From NCBI GenBank assembly GCA_019752045.1, contig JAIEMP010000002.1:1-40417 (forward strand): a DNA stretch of 40,417 nucleotides. Direction: 5' to 3'. The translations under genes and the position numbers were made by a program. The notes beneath the pieces are model-generated. The model was given only the letters and a program-made list of their open reading frames with translations. It did no database searches and was not told where the DNA came from. This DNA is from Chitinophagaceae bacterium (GTDB lineage Bacteria > Bacteroidota > Bacteroidia > Chitinophagales > Chitinophagaceae). Below are positions 1 to 7,827 of this stretch, in pieces; position 1 is the first letter of the stretch, and the number at the start of each line of letters is the position of its first letter.

Positions 1-164
1 TTGAATAACGATGCCGCTTACACGAAACTTTACCGCCTGATTTTTTGAAGGAAGGAGAGTTTTTTCACAGTCTGACGGGCAGGTATTGCCGATGGTGGGG
101 AATTTTATATTCGTCCGCCCGGAACTGCTGCCTGGCTTTTTGATAAAGTTAAATATTAAGAACT

Positions 165-350
165 AAAGCTGGGCTTTATTCGTCCAGCCCCGAACCACAG
201 AACAGCAGAATTACCGCTGCTGATTGCTCCAATGTCCAGCCCCACTATTGGCAAGCCCCTATGCAATATAAAAAGGCGTTTAGAGAAGGAAGTAGTCCAA
301 ATTAACTTTGGCTACAGAAACAAGATTATTCACACTTCAATCTAAACGCC
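165..350 (+). ncRNA. candidate IS110 bridge RNA / structured leader
   Basis: IS110-group transposases (IS621 is the best known) use a noncoding bridge RNA encoded between the left end and the transposase start. Here that interval folds by eye into consecutive stems: GCTGGGC 168-174 with GTCCAGC 182-188 (one G-U pair); CAGCAG 203-208 with CTGCTG 217-222; GTAG-T-CCAAA 292-301 with TTTGGCTAC 307-315 (one bulge); and an outer 10-bp perfect stem GGCGTTTAGA 275-284 with TCTAAACGCC 341-350 that ends at the base before the transposase ATG. GTCCAGCCCC occurs at 182-191 and again at 234-243. The structure is seen directly; the bridge RNA role is inferred from the family. Confidence 0.4.
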
Positions 351-1421
351 ATGACTAAAGTTACAGCAAGTTTTGAACATCAGAAAGTGTATGTTGGGTT
401 GGATGTACACAAACGCAGCTGGAATGCAGCGCTGTATTTAAATGATCAGTTTATCCGCAACATTCATCAGCCTCCGCATCCTGAAGCATTGCATCATTAT
501 CTAACACATACTTATCCCGGAGCGGAATATGCTTGTGCTTATGAGTGCGGTAAGTTCGGTTATTGGATGCAGCGAACGTTTACACAATTAGGAATAGAAT
601 GTATGGTAGTAAACCCTGCCGACATACCCAGCACACACAAAGACGAAGTGTATAAAACCGATAGCCGTGATGCAAGAGGCATTGGTGATGCATTAAGTAA
701 AGGACAGTTAAAAGCGGTGTATGTTCCGCATGAAGAGCAGGAAGCCGATCGTCACCTGGTACGTCAACGAAAAAAAATCTGGCGGGATCTGGTGCGTTGT
801 AAAAACCGCATCAAAGGATTTTTAGATTACACCGGAACCGAAGTGCCCCCACAATACGACAATGCCAACTGGAGTAAAAATTTCATCACCTGGTTAAGCA
901 AGTTAGCATTCACCCATAGCAGTAACCGCATTACACTTGACTTTATGATTCGTGAAATGGAGTTACTCCGCAAAGAACTCTTAAACATCAGTAACGCTAT
1001 CCGTAAACTGATGCGCAGCAAAAAATACAATAAGCTGTATTACTTATTAAGAAGCGTAACCGGCATTGGTCCGTTAACTGCGGCTTCGTTACTAACAGAG
1101 ATTGGAGATATCAAACGATTCAAAAACTTTTATCACCTCAATAGTTTTATCGGGTTGATGCCGATGGAGCACAGCAGCGGTGAACGGGAATTAAAAGGAA
1201 GAATCACCGTAAGAAAACACCGGCAGCTCCGAAGTGATCTGGTTGAATGTGCCTGGACAGCAAAACGAACTGATCCTGCACTGGCCTTATATTACAGCGA
1301 GCAAATAAAACGAGGGAAGAACGGAAAAGCAGCCATTGTGAAAGTAGCCAGGAAATTATTGAGCCGTATACGATATGTCTGGCTGAGCGGCGAGCCGTAT
1401 CAACCAGCCGTTGTAAAATAG
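351..1421 (+). CDS. IS110-family transposase (DEDD recombinase)
   Basis: This 356-residue protein has the two domains of IS110 recombinases. The N-terminal RuvC-like DEDD domain begins YVGLDVHK (Asp18), continues with Glu65 in YECGKFGYW, and closes with KTDSRDARG (Asp104, Asp107). The C-terminal Transposase_20 domain starts at about residue 230 (LLRSVTGIGPLTAASLL) and carries the Ser pair at 275-276 in EHSSGERELKG, where the family's nucleophilic serine is expected. The length is normal and the frame is intact, so the protein could be active. The ATG directly follows the right arm of a 10-bp inverted repeat (341-350), so transcript folding could affect initiation. The enzyme would catalyse RNA-guided, site-specific insertion and excision. 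Confidence 0.93.
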   Translation: MTKVTASFEHQKVYVGLDVHKRSWNAALYLNDQFIRNIHQPPHPEALHHYLTHTYPGAEYACAYECGKFGYWMQRTFTQLGIECMVVNPADIPSTHKDEVYKTDSRDARGIGDALSKGQLKAVYVPHEEQEADRHLVRQRKKIWRDLVRCKNRIKGFLDYTGTEVPPQYDNANWSKNFITWLSKLAFTHSSNRITLDFMIREMELLRKELLNISNAIRKLMRSKKYNKLYYLLRSVTGIGPLTAASLLTEIGDIKRFKNFYHLNSFIGLMPMEHSSGERELKGRITVRKHRQLRSDLVECAWTAKRTDPALALYYSEQIKRGKNGKAAIVKVARKLLSRIRYVWLSGEPYQPAVVK

Positions 1422-1829
1422 AGAAGCAAACAAACTATAAAATATCATTCATTACCTGAATGAATTAGATACAGCAACCGGACTACAAAACATGGGTTGT
1501 CATCGTGATATAATCAAACAACGAAGCATTGACTTCGGCAAGACTGTAGCGGGTTGTTCTTAATTATTTATTTAATCACAGGAGCTTGTAGTGCCGCTGT
1601 TGGCGGCATCTACTCATAGGATGCTGGTAATGGATAATAAAAGTCTGCAATAGCAGGAGAAAAACTCTTGTGTAATTGCGGAAGGTAAAATAATTTTGAT
1701 ATGGGAAAAAATCTGGCGAAGGCGGGAGGTAAGTGAAACTTAAAACCCTCATTTATCTCTTGCTTTCAAAAGAAAAATAATAACTTTAAATATTATCTCT
1801 CTCTAAAGCCTATATACATAGGATACCAA
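1422..1829. other. noncoding flank with hairpins, right of the IS110 gene
   Basis: No credible ORF is seen in these 400 bases. Visible structure: ATTCATT 1447-1453 with AATGAAT 1459-1465; CGAAG and CTTCG around a 6-nt loop near 1524-1540; and a strong hairpin GTAG-TGCCGC 1588-1597 with GCGGCA-T-CTAC 1603-1613 (one bulged T). Part of this is probably the right end of the IS110 element. The stretch from about 1620 to 1829 shows nothing recognisable except CCTAT/ATAGG arms near 1809-1822, next to the inverted repeat at 1830. Confidence 0.5.
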
Positions 1830-2507
1830 TGTTAAGTGCCGTTATTTGTCAAAATCTAAAACCAATTTTCAATCCAGCTAACGTATTTATTTCTGCTTGG
1901 TTATTGTTTGAAAAGTCAAGCCTGAAGCCTGCCTGCAACTTCTTAGTTATGTCAAACTCAACTCCAGTAGAGATACGGTAACCAACTATAAATCCATTGT
2001 CAAATGAAAGTATGGATTGTCGAACAGAATTGCCTAAAGCATCAACTACTCTTCTTGCTTGCGATTCGGTCGAACGATAAGAATATCCAAAAGTTGGTCC
2101 AACTTGAATATTGAATCCTTTTACAATTTTTTTAAATGGGTAATAAGATGCTTTTGTCCAGACTATTGCGTTTGATGTATGTCTAAATGTTTTACTAATA
2201 AACTCATCAAAAGTTGGGTTTTGAATAACCGGATTTTTTACTCCATTCTCAAATATGAATTCGCCACCAATTAGTAATTTGTCTAGTCCCCAGTTTGATT
2301 TTTTTACAACATTCTTTGAGACGTCAAATGCAAAAGAGTAACCTAAAAAGTCACCAGTCCCAAAAGAGACTCGGCCACCTGAAAATTTTAGGTATGTGTT
2401 TTTTGAATTTGGTGTTTGGCTAAAAGACTGTAAGGAAATTAAAGCTAAAAGGATTGTCAAAAGTTTTTGTTTCATAATAGAGTGTCGGTTTATAATGGCA
2501 CTTAACA
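1830..2507 (-). repeat. 16-bp inverted repeats bracketing one gene (cassette-like unit)
   Basis: TGTTAAGTGCCGTTAT at 1830-1845 and ATAATGGCACTTAACA at 2492-2507 are inverted copies that match at 15 of 16 bases, with a single ORF between them. Read along the gene, the unit starts GTTAAGT (fits the integron core GTTRRRY), has a leader of about 30 nt, then the ATG. Right after the stop comes ACTTAAC (fits RYYYAAC). This is the layout of an integron gene cassette. No complete attC fold and no integron integrase are visible, so a small inverted-repeat mobile unit is the alternative. The flanks show no clear target duplication. Confidence 0.45.
1849..2475 (-). CDS. secreted beta-barrel (PorT-like) outer membrane protein
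   Basis: The chosen ATG at 2475 gives 208 residues that open with a clear signal peptide (MKQKLLTILLALISLQSFSQ, cleavage after about residue 20). The longer frame upstream would run through the inverted repeat at 2492-2507 and has no signal peptide at its start, so it was not used. The mature part alternates polar and hydrophobic residues with aromatic-Gly strand ends (FSGGRVSFGTG, GFIVGYRISTGVEF, LKIGFRF) and ends in Phe, as in small Bacteroidota outer-membrane barrels. No enzyme motif is seen. The gene is AT-rich and stands alone between inverted repeats, which suggests acquisition as a unit. The specific role is unknown. Confidence 0.7.
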   Translation of the reverse strand: MKQKLLTILLALISLQSFSQTPNSKNTYLKFSGGRVSFGTGDFLGYSFAFDVSKNVVKKSNWGLDKLLIGGEFIFENGVKNPVIQNPTFDEFISKTFRHTSNAIVWTKASYYPFKKIVKGFNIQVGPTFGYSYRSTESQARRVVDALGNSVRQSILSFDNGFIVGYRISTGVEFDITKKLQAGFRLDFSNNNQAEINTLAGLKIGFRF

Positions 2508-2570
2508 CTAAATTATACGCCACTCCCCACAATTCCAAATTCCCTAAGTTATTGATTTGCAAACGTAGCC

Positions 2571-2630
2571 ATGTCGCCTTTTTAGATTGTGGATTTTCAC
2601 AAGGCGACAAACAATTTCAAAAGGCGACAT
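2571..2630. repeat. AAGGCGACA repeat cluster with a 12-bp inverted repeat
   Basis: ATGTCGCCTTTT at 2571-2582 is the exact reverse complement of AAAAGGCGACAT at 2619-2630. A third copy, AAGGCGACA, lies at 2601-2609 and pairs equally well with 2572-2580. The cluster sits between the cassette-like unit and the 3' end of mqnE. It may form alternative hairpins, but no T-run follows on the minus strand, so it is not a typical terminator. Confidence 0.6.
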
Positions 2631-2654
2631 CCGTTATTGATTGAAGTATTTCAC

Positions 2655-3851
2655 TTAATTACTCGAAAACCCTGCTTCCTCCGCCACCGTTACTTCACTG
2701 TAATCTTTCACCACATTGTACAAGGTATCCCGTTCAACCGGTTTGCGTTTTACCTGTTTAATGAGGGCCACTAATTGTTCGGTTGTCATGCTGGGTATTT
2801 GTTCTTCGCTGCCGGCCATGCTGTAAATTTTGGTAGTATCATCAATGGTGCCGTCAATATCATTTACACCAAAACTCAAAGTCATTTGAGCATTGTGTCG
2901 CCCCAGCATGGGCCAGTACGCTTTCAGGTGCGGAAAATTATCAAGGAACAAACGGGCAACGGCATACATCTTCATGTCTTCTGCAACCGTGCTTTCACTG
3001 ATATTGCTCATATCATTATCCTTGTTGCGGAACTTAAGCGGAATAAACGTTTGAAAGCCCCGTCCGAACGGGTCATCCGGGCGGGCTTTTGTTTCATCCT
3101 GTAACAACCGTAAGCGATTCATATGATCAATACGATGAGCGTAGCTCTCAATATGTCCGTACAACATGGTTGCATTACTATGCAGTCCTAACTTGTGTGC
3201 TGTTTCATGAATCTTTAACCATCCATCTGCATTTACTTTATCTGCACAAATTTTTTCACGTATCTCCGGACTGAAAATTTCTGCACCACCACCGGGTATG
3301 GAATCCAATCCATGACTGATCAATATCTTCAATCCTTCTTCTACACTCACTTTTGCTTTGCGGAACATATAATCGTATTCAACAGCAGTAAATGCTTTGA
3401 TGTGTAAACCGGGGCGATGTGTTTTAATGGCTTTTAACAGATCAGCAAAAAACTGCAGATCCATTTTAGGATGTACACCACCAACAATATGTACTTCGGT
3501 AACAGGAACGCCATCATACTTTTGCACCATGTGCAACATCTGCTCAATACTCAGTTCCCATCCTTCTTCCCGCTTTGCATACAATTTGGAGTACGCACAA
3601 AAATTACAACTGAACACACATACATTGGTAGGCTCAATATGAAAGTTGCGGTTGAAATAAGTGGTATCACCATGCAGTCGTTCACGTACATGATTGGCGA
3701 GTGCACCTAAAAAGGGGAGACTTGCTTTTTCAAATAACAACAACCCATCGGCTTCGGTAATACGTTGTTGATTGTAGATTTTATCAGCAATGATTTTTAA
3801 ATCTGCTTCAATTCTGTTGCTCTGTAACAATGCTTCAATTCCTGTTTGCAT
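2655..3851 (-). CDS. mqnE: aminofutalosine synthase, radical SAM (MqnE)
   Basis: MqnE joins SAM and 3-[(1-carboxyvinyl)oxy]benzoate to give 6-amino-6-deoxyfutalosine in the futalosine route to menaquinone. The 398-residue protein carries the radical-SAM cluster motif CVFSCNFC (Cys78, 82, 85) after HIEPTNV, as in MqnE, then VTEVHIVGGVHP and the C-terminal MLGRHNAQMTLSFGVNDIDGT. The HIEPTNVCVFSCNFCAYSK context favours MqnE over its relative MqnC. The ATG at 3851 was chosen; an in-frame TTG at 3857 would add two residues. No other menaquinone gene is in the window. The region upstream is a tandem duplication that includes this start codon. Confidence 0.92.
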   Translation of the reverse strand: MQTGIEALLQSNRIEADLKIIADKIYNQQRITEADGLLLFEKASLPFLGALANHVRERLHGDTTYFNRNFHIEPTNVCVFSCNFCAYSKLYAKREEGWELSIEQMLHMVQKYDGVPVTEVHIVGGVHPKMDLQFFADLLKAIKTHRPGLHIKAFTAVEYDYMFRKAKVSVEEGLKILISHGLDSIPGGGAEIFSPEIREKICADKVNADGWLKIHETAHKLGLHSNATMLYGHIESYAHRIDHMNRLRLLQDETKARPDDPFGRGFQTFIPLKFRNKDNDMSNISESTVAEDMKMYAVARLFLDNFPHLKAYWPMLGRHNAQMTLSFGVNDIDGTIDDTTKIYSMAGSEEQIPSMTTEQLVALIKQVKRKPVERDTLYNVVKDYSEVTVAEEAGFSSN

Positions 3852-3951
3852 ATTCAATCATTTTTATTTTTCCGGTTGGTGAGGACAGCAACCTGGGCTA
3901 GTAGCATATTAGATCATTTTATATTTCCGGTTGTTGTGAACAGCAACCGGG
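3848..3951 (-). repeat. tandem duplication of the mqnE start and leader
   Basis: Two copies about 56 bp apart, 3848-3897 and 3904-3951, differ by a few substitutions and one indel. Both contain GCATATT..ATCATTTT followed by CCGGTTG and CAACC(T/G)GG arms, so each folds as a hairpin; the distal copy has perfect 7-bp arms (CCGGTTG 3927-3933, CAACCGG 3943-3949). The proximal copy contains the mqnE ATG and the distal copy contains a matching ATG at 3907. The duplication is read directly; its role in translation or transcription is unknown. Confidence 0.75.
3854..3907 (-). CDS. possible 17-residue upstream ORF in the mqnE leader
   Basis: The ATG in the distal copy of the duplicated leader opens a frame reading MLLAQVAVLTNRKNKND whose TGA ends 2 nt before the mqnE ATG. 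It exists only because the start region was duplicated. Termination so close to the next start would allow translational coupling or attenuation. There is no homology support and it may not be translated. Confidence 0.3.
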   Translation of the reverse strand: MLLAQVAVLTNRKNKND

Positions 3952-4000
3952 ACCGTTGTATCATCAATCTGTACATTGAATGCGGTCTGTTATGTTGTAA

Positions 4001-4034
4001 AAATAAAACAGCGTAACTGTTACAAAGTTACGCT
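4001..4034 (-). terminator. rho-independent terminator after the M43 protease gene
   Basis: Perfect 9-bp arms AGCGTAACT 4010-4018 and AGTTACGCT 4026-4034 enclose a 7-nt loop. On the minus strand the hairpin is followed by TGTTTTATTTTT. It lies 27 nt past the stop of the gene ending at 4061 and separates it from mqnE. Confidence 0.8.
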
Positions 4035-4060
4035 GGGATCAGGCAGGAAAATGATTTCCG

Positions 4061-6322
4061 TTAATTTACTTTTACTACACGGAAGGTCTCAGTGTCTTTA
4101 GCCCGGTACACTACCTGTACGGTATACACACCGCTGTTGAGCGTGCTTAAATCAACCTCCATATATGTAGCGCCAATATTGGTTCCTGATTGACCGAGTG
4201 CAATCCGTTTCTGCCAAACCAATTGCCCCATGTGGTTGTATACATTGATGTATTCGATATTGATGGGTTGACGGTAGAACTGCAATGCAAACCGGTCTCT
4301 AAACGGATTGGGTGTAATCATCACTCCTTTCCGTTTCAGATTGGGGTTGGCATCTTTTACCGTGATGTTAATATCATCGAGATAAATATTGTTTTCAAAA
4401 TTGGTGGTGTTGCGGATCACCGCCTGAATATATTCTGTACTGCCTGTTGAAAAATCGCCCAGAAAAACAGAATCTTTTCTCCACTGTGCAGCATTGGGAA
4501 TAAAAAAATCATTGGTGGCTACATTGCCCGTTGTTACTAATTCTCTTCCCCACTTTTTGTATACACTTTTATAAGTCAGCCCGCAATCGGCTGTTACCAA
4601 TACTTCCAGTGTATCGGTCGGGTTATTGGCGAGATCGGGCACATTAAATGTAGCAGCTGCAACCTGGAAGGTCATAAATGCAGAGTCTCTTCCTTTTACC
4701 GGAATAAGTGGCGAAAACATCCAGTCAATTAATCCGTTTGCATCATAATCGTAATTATTAATAAACATAGATGCAGTTCCTGTTTTTGATGCAGCAGTGG
4801 TGCGTCGCCAGGTTGTATCAGCATTGGCATTAAACCGTTGCCAGTTGGCGGGAGGAAATGAAACTGTTTCAAAACCTTCTGTATAAGGAACAGTGATTAA
4901 TGGAAAAACAATACCTGCTACTTTGCCGGTATCATTCGCCACTTTCTGATCTGCACTTCCATTTGGGTTGGATGTGTACACAATAAAGTTTGCATTGGTT
5001 CCCGGGCTTAACGGAATTTGATTGAGTGTAATGGTTGCTGTTGCCTGTGGTGCAATGCTGCCGGTAAAATTGGTAACAACAGGTGTGCCTGTTCCAAACC
5101 TTGCAGTAATGGTTAAGCTGGTGATGATATCGGTGCCTGTATTTTTTATTGTTATAACCGGTGAATAAGTATTGCTGCAGGAATAGATGAAAGATGCGTT
5201 GTTGCCACACACTTCATAAAAAGGATCATTTATTTTTTCAAACCGAACATCTCTGTTCAGTGTTGGTACAGGAGTACAACCATCGGATGTAATGAGCGAC
5301 TGCATCCAGGGATTGGCCAGCAGTATTGCTTCCATGCGGTTGCATTGTTGCGGCGTATACATCACCATGGCACGGTCATCTACATAATCCATATAATTCA
5401 TCCACATAATACCGGGTGCTGCAGGTGAACAGGCATCTCTTATTACACTATCGGCAGCAGGTGCACCAAACGTACAGCCCGATTGCGGTGGCGTATCATT
5501 CAATCCATCATCATCGCCACAACCCTGTGTACCATTACAATTGTTGGGTCCCCAGATATGATTGAGATCAAAGAAGTGACCGATTTCATGTGTAGCTGTG
5601 CGGCCCTGATTAAATGGCGCCTGTGCTGAGCCGCCTCGCCCAAATGAACGCTGACTGTTTACAAAACCACGTTCGTTTAACGGTACAGCCGAAAGCGGAT
5701 CGGATGCAAAGAAAGAATAACCCAAAAATCCTGATGGCATCTGGCATACCCAGATGTTGAGGTATTTAGTGGCATCCCATGCATCACTTCCGCCGGCGCA
5801 GGTAAACTTTACGGGATCCTTTAATCCGGGTGATGAAATGACGGATGATGTAACTCTTACTATTCCATTGCTTGCATCGCCTTTATTATCCCGCCGGGCT
5901 AAACAAAAACGCAGATTGCTTTTTCCAAAGAGCGGTTTAAAAGCGGCAGGTATTCTTGTTGAATCGGCATTAAGGCCTGCATAATCTTCGTTTAATACAT
6001 CTATCTGCGATTGTACCTGTGCATTGGTAACAGAACCGGGGTTGGGTAATACAATATGCACCACTACCGGTATGGTATAAATTACATCGGGCCGAAGTGT
6101 TTGTTTCAGTTGATTATAAGCCTGCAACGTACGTTGCCTGTTTAATTCCGTTTCTTTTTGAAGGGATGGATATTTTTTCAACAGCTCATTCATTACCGCC
6201 TGTGTGCCGCAACGTTGAAAACCGACAGGTACTGCAGCTGCAGTTTGCTTTTGTTTTTGAGCTAATACAGAAAGTGTAAAAAAGGAGAGCAGAAAGCACA
6301 ACAGAAAACGATTCAATATCAT
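4061..6322 (-). CDS. secreted M43 (pappalysin-like) metalloprotease with T9SS sorting domain
   Basis: The 753-residue protein starts at the ATG at 6322 with a signal peptide (ILNRFLLCFLLSFFTLSVLAQ). The zinc motif THEIGHFFDLNHIWG lies near residue 245, with a Met-turn candidate MNYMDY about 70 residues on; M43 enzymes usually have Gly where this one has Asp in HEXXHxxDxxH. A CARDB-like segment (VITIKNTGTDIITSLTI) and a jelly-roll segment starting YTEGFETVSFPPANWQR follow. The last 80 residues, from ITPNPFRDRFALQF to TFRVVKVN, are a type A T9SS C-terminal sorting domain, so export across the outer membrane is expected. A longer frame upstream of 6322 lacks a leader peptide. It is divergent from the NupG-type gene. 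The substrate is unknown. Confidence 0.88.
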   Translation of the reverse strand: MILNRFLLCFLLSFFTLSVLAQKQKQTAAAVPVGFQRCGTQAVMNELLKKYPSLQKETELNRQRTLQAYNQLKQTLRPDVIYTIPVVVHIVLPNPGSVTNAQVQSQIDVLNEDYAGLNADSTRIPAAFKPLFGKSNLRFCLARRDNKGDASNGIVRVTSSVISSPGLKDPVKFTCAGGSDAWDATKYLNIWVCQMPSGFLGYSFFASDPLSAVPLNERGFVNSQRSFGRGGSAQAPFNQGRTATHEIGHFFDLNHIWGPNNCNGTQGCGDDDGLNDTPPQSGCTFGAPAADSVIRDACSPAAPGIMWMNYMDYVDDRAMVMYTPQQCNRMEAILLANPWMQSLITSDGCTPVPTLNRDVRFEKINDPFYEVCGNNASFIYSCSNTYSPVITIKNTGTDIITSLTITARFGTGTPVVTNFTGSIAPQATATITLNQIPLSPGTNANFIVYTSNPNGSADQKVANDTGKVAGIVFPLITVPYTEGFETVSFPPANWQRFNANADTTWRRTTAASKTGTASMFINNYDYDANGLIDWMFSPLIPVKGRDSAFMTFQVAAATFNVPDLANNPTDTLEVLVTADCGLTYKSVYKKWGRELVTTGNVATNDFFIPNAAQWRKDSVFLGDFSTGSTEYIQAVIRNTTNFENNIYLDDINITVKDANPNLKRKGVMITPNPFRDRFALQFYRQPINIEYINVYNHMGQLVWQKRIALGQSGTNIGATYMEVDLSTLNSGVYTVQVVYRAKDTETFRVVKVN

Positions 6323-6443
6323 TATATAAAATATTAAGTATGTGAATGTACGAACAAGACCTAAAATACAGATCTTATGAGTAAGACAGCCATCCACCGT
6401 ATAAAAGCTGCCTAAACAAAAGGTAAACAGCCAACGGTTCTGA

Positions 6444-6472
6444 TTGTTGTTCTGTAAAAACTATTATCTTTC
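6444..6472 (+). promoter_or_regulatory. candidate promoter for the nucleoside transporter gene
   Basis: A TTG at 6444-6446 and TATCTTTC at 6465-6472 (7 of 8 to TAnnTTTG) are 18 nt apart, close to the Bacteroidota -33/-7 arrangement. They lie 26 nt before the ATG at 6498. No experimental support. Confidence 0.4.
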
Positions 6473-6497
6473 CCCTTCATACCAAATGTATAGTCTG

Positions 6498-7757
6498 ATG
6501 AGTATTAAGCTGCGTCTTACAGTTATGAGTTTTTTACAGTTTTTTGTTTGGGGTGCGTGGTTAATTACCATTGGCACCTATTGTATTAATGCAAAAGGGT
6601 GGACTTTTCCTGAGTTTGGTGCCATCTTTTCTACACTTGCACTCTCTTCTTTATTTATGCCTGCATTAACAGGTATTATTGCCGATAAATGGTTGAATGC
6701 GGAAAAGCTGTATGGTATTCTGCATATTCTTTATGGCGTAGTGCTCTTTTTTGTACCGCAGGTAAACGATCCTGATTTATTTTACTACGTCATCTTTGCT
6801 GCGATGATCTGTTACATGCCTACCATCTCTTTATCTAACTCTATTGCGTATACCATATTAAAAGGTAACAACTACAATGTTGTAAAAGTGTTTCCGCCTA
6901 TTCGTGTATGGGGAACCATTGGATTTATTGCAGCTATGTGGGTGACCAATCTTACAGGAAGCAAGGCCAACGCCAATCAGTTTGTGATTGCTGCCATCTT
7001 TGCCATCCTGCTGGGTATCTATTCTTTTACATTGCCTAAATGTCCGCCGCAAAAAACCATTTCAAAAGATGCATCATTCATTGAGCAATTAGGTTTGAAT
7101 GCATTTAAGTTGTTTGCTAATTATAAGATGGCGTTGTTTTTTATCTTCTCCATGTTTTTGGGTGCGGCTTTGCAGTTGACGAATATGTATGGTGATTCTT
7201 TCATAACTGGATTTGAAGCAAATCCTGCTTATAAAGATTCATTTGTTGTAAAATATTCAACTATCATTTTATCCATTTCGCAGATATCAGAAACACTGTT
7301 TATTCTTGCTATTCCGTTTTTCCTGAAACGTTTTGGTATTAAAAAGGTGATGTTGATTTCGATGTTTGCATGGGTTCTGCGGTTTGGTTTGTTTGCTTAC
7401 GGCGATCCTTCTCTTGCAGGTACTGCATTAATTATTCTTTCCTGTATAGTGTATGGGATGGCGTTCGACTTTTTTAATATCTCTGGTTCATTGTTTGTTG
7501 AAACACAAACCGATGCTGCCATACGGTCAAGTGCACAGGGAATGTTTATGATGATGACCAATGGAGTAGGGGCCTGGCTGGGCAGTAAGGTGAGTGGATA
7601 CGTTATCAATAAATATTACATCAACCCCGATAACAGCAGTAACTGGCACGGCATCTGGATTGCGTTTGCTGTTTATTCGTTGGTAGTAGCCATTGCATTT
7701 GGTTTATTCTTTCGGCATAAGCATGATCCGAAGGCATTGGAAACGGTGCATCATTAA
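6498..7757 (+). CDS. NupG-type nucleoside:H+ symporter (MFS)
   Basis: The 419-residue polytopic protein has about twelve hydrophobic segments and the N-terminal pattern of bacterial nucleoside permeases (SIKLRLTVMSFLQFFVWGAWLITIG). ADKWLNAEKLYGILHI follows the second helix as in the Nuc_H_symport family, and VWGTIGFIAAMW marks mid-protein. It should sit in the inner membrane and import nucleosides with protons. The ATG at 6498 was chosen because family members begin about 10 residues before FLQFFVWGAW; a second ATG lies at 6486 and a longer TTG-started frame adds unlikely residues. The gene is single and divergent from the secreted protease. A strong bidirectional terminator lies at 8017-8047. 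Confidence 0.88.
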   Translation: MSIKLRLTVMSFLQFFVWGAWLITIGTYCINAKGWTFPEFGAIFSTLALSSLFMPALTGIIADKWLNAEKLYGILHILYGVVLFFVPQVNDPDLFYYVIFAAMICYMPTISLSNSIAYTILKGNNYNVVKVFPPIRVWGTIGFIAAMWVTNLTGSKANANQFVIAAIFAILLGIYSFTLPKCPPQKTISKDASFIEQLGLNAFKLFANYKMALFFIFSMFLGAALQLTNMYGDSFITGFEANPAYKDSFVVKYSTIILSISQISETLFILAIPFFLKRFGIKKVMLISMFAWVLRFGLFAYGDPSLAGTALIILSCIVYGMAFDFFNISGSLFVETQTDAAIRSSAQGMFMMMTNGVGAWLGSKVSGYVINKYYINPDNSSNWHGIWIAFAVYSLVVAIAFGLFFRHKHDPKALETVHH

Positions 7758-7763
7758 CAACTA

Positions 7764-7790
7764 CCCCGTCTGACGGCACGTCGGCCGGGG
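7764..7790. repeat. GC-rich hairpin, CGTCTGACG family
   Basis: CCCCGTCTGACG 7764-7775 and CGTCGGCCGGGG 7779-7790 pair along 12 positions as RNA (two G-U pairs) around a GCA loop, 6 nt after the transporter stop. No T-run follows, so it is a weak terminator at best. It shares CGTCTGACG with the palindrome inside tilS (19844-19913), which suggests one dispersed family. Confidence 0.5.
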
Positions 7791-7827
7791 ATTTAGATGA
7801 CTACTCATCATTCAGGTAATTATTTTC

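Larger units (their letters stand above)
103..1620 (+). mobile_element. IS110-family insertion sequence, ends not determined
   Basis: One IS110-type transposase gene sits between about 250 nt of structured noncoding DNA on its left and about 200 nt on its right. IS110 elements usually lack long terminal inverted repeats and do not always duplicate the target, so the ends cannot be read directly; the bounds given only enclose the hairpins and repeats that look element-borne. The left flank holds two related copies of a TTCGTCC-rich segment (about 103-126 and 175-198), a third GTCCAGCCCC at 234-243, and several stem-loops. The right flank has hairpins at 1447-1465 and 1588-1613. Confidence is high that an IS110 element is here and low for the exact limits. 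Confidence 0.5.

Noticed and set aside
2476-2610. 45-residue N-terminal extension of the barrel gene
   Set aside because: It crosses the inverted repeat at 2492-2507 and would bury the signal peptide inside the protein.
4932-5210. 92-residue minus-strand frame within the M43 protease gene
   Set aside because: Shadow of the protease coding frame with low-complexity His/Tyr/Asn content.
7764-7790. Hairpin after the transporter as its terminator
   Set aside because: No T-run follows, and a much stronger terminator lies at 8017-8047; kept as a repeat instead.
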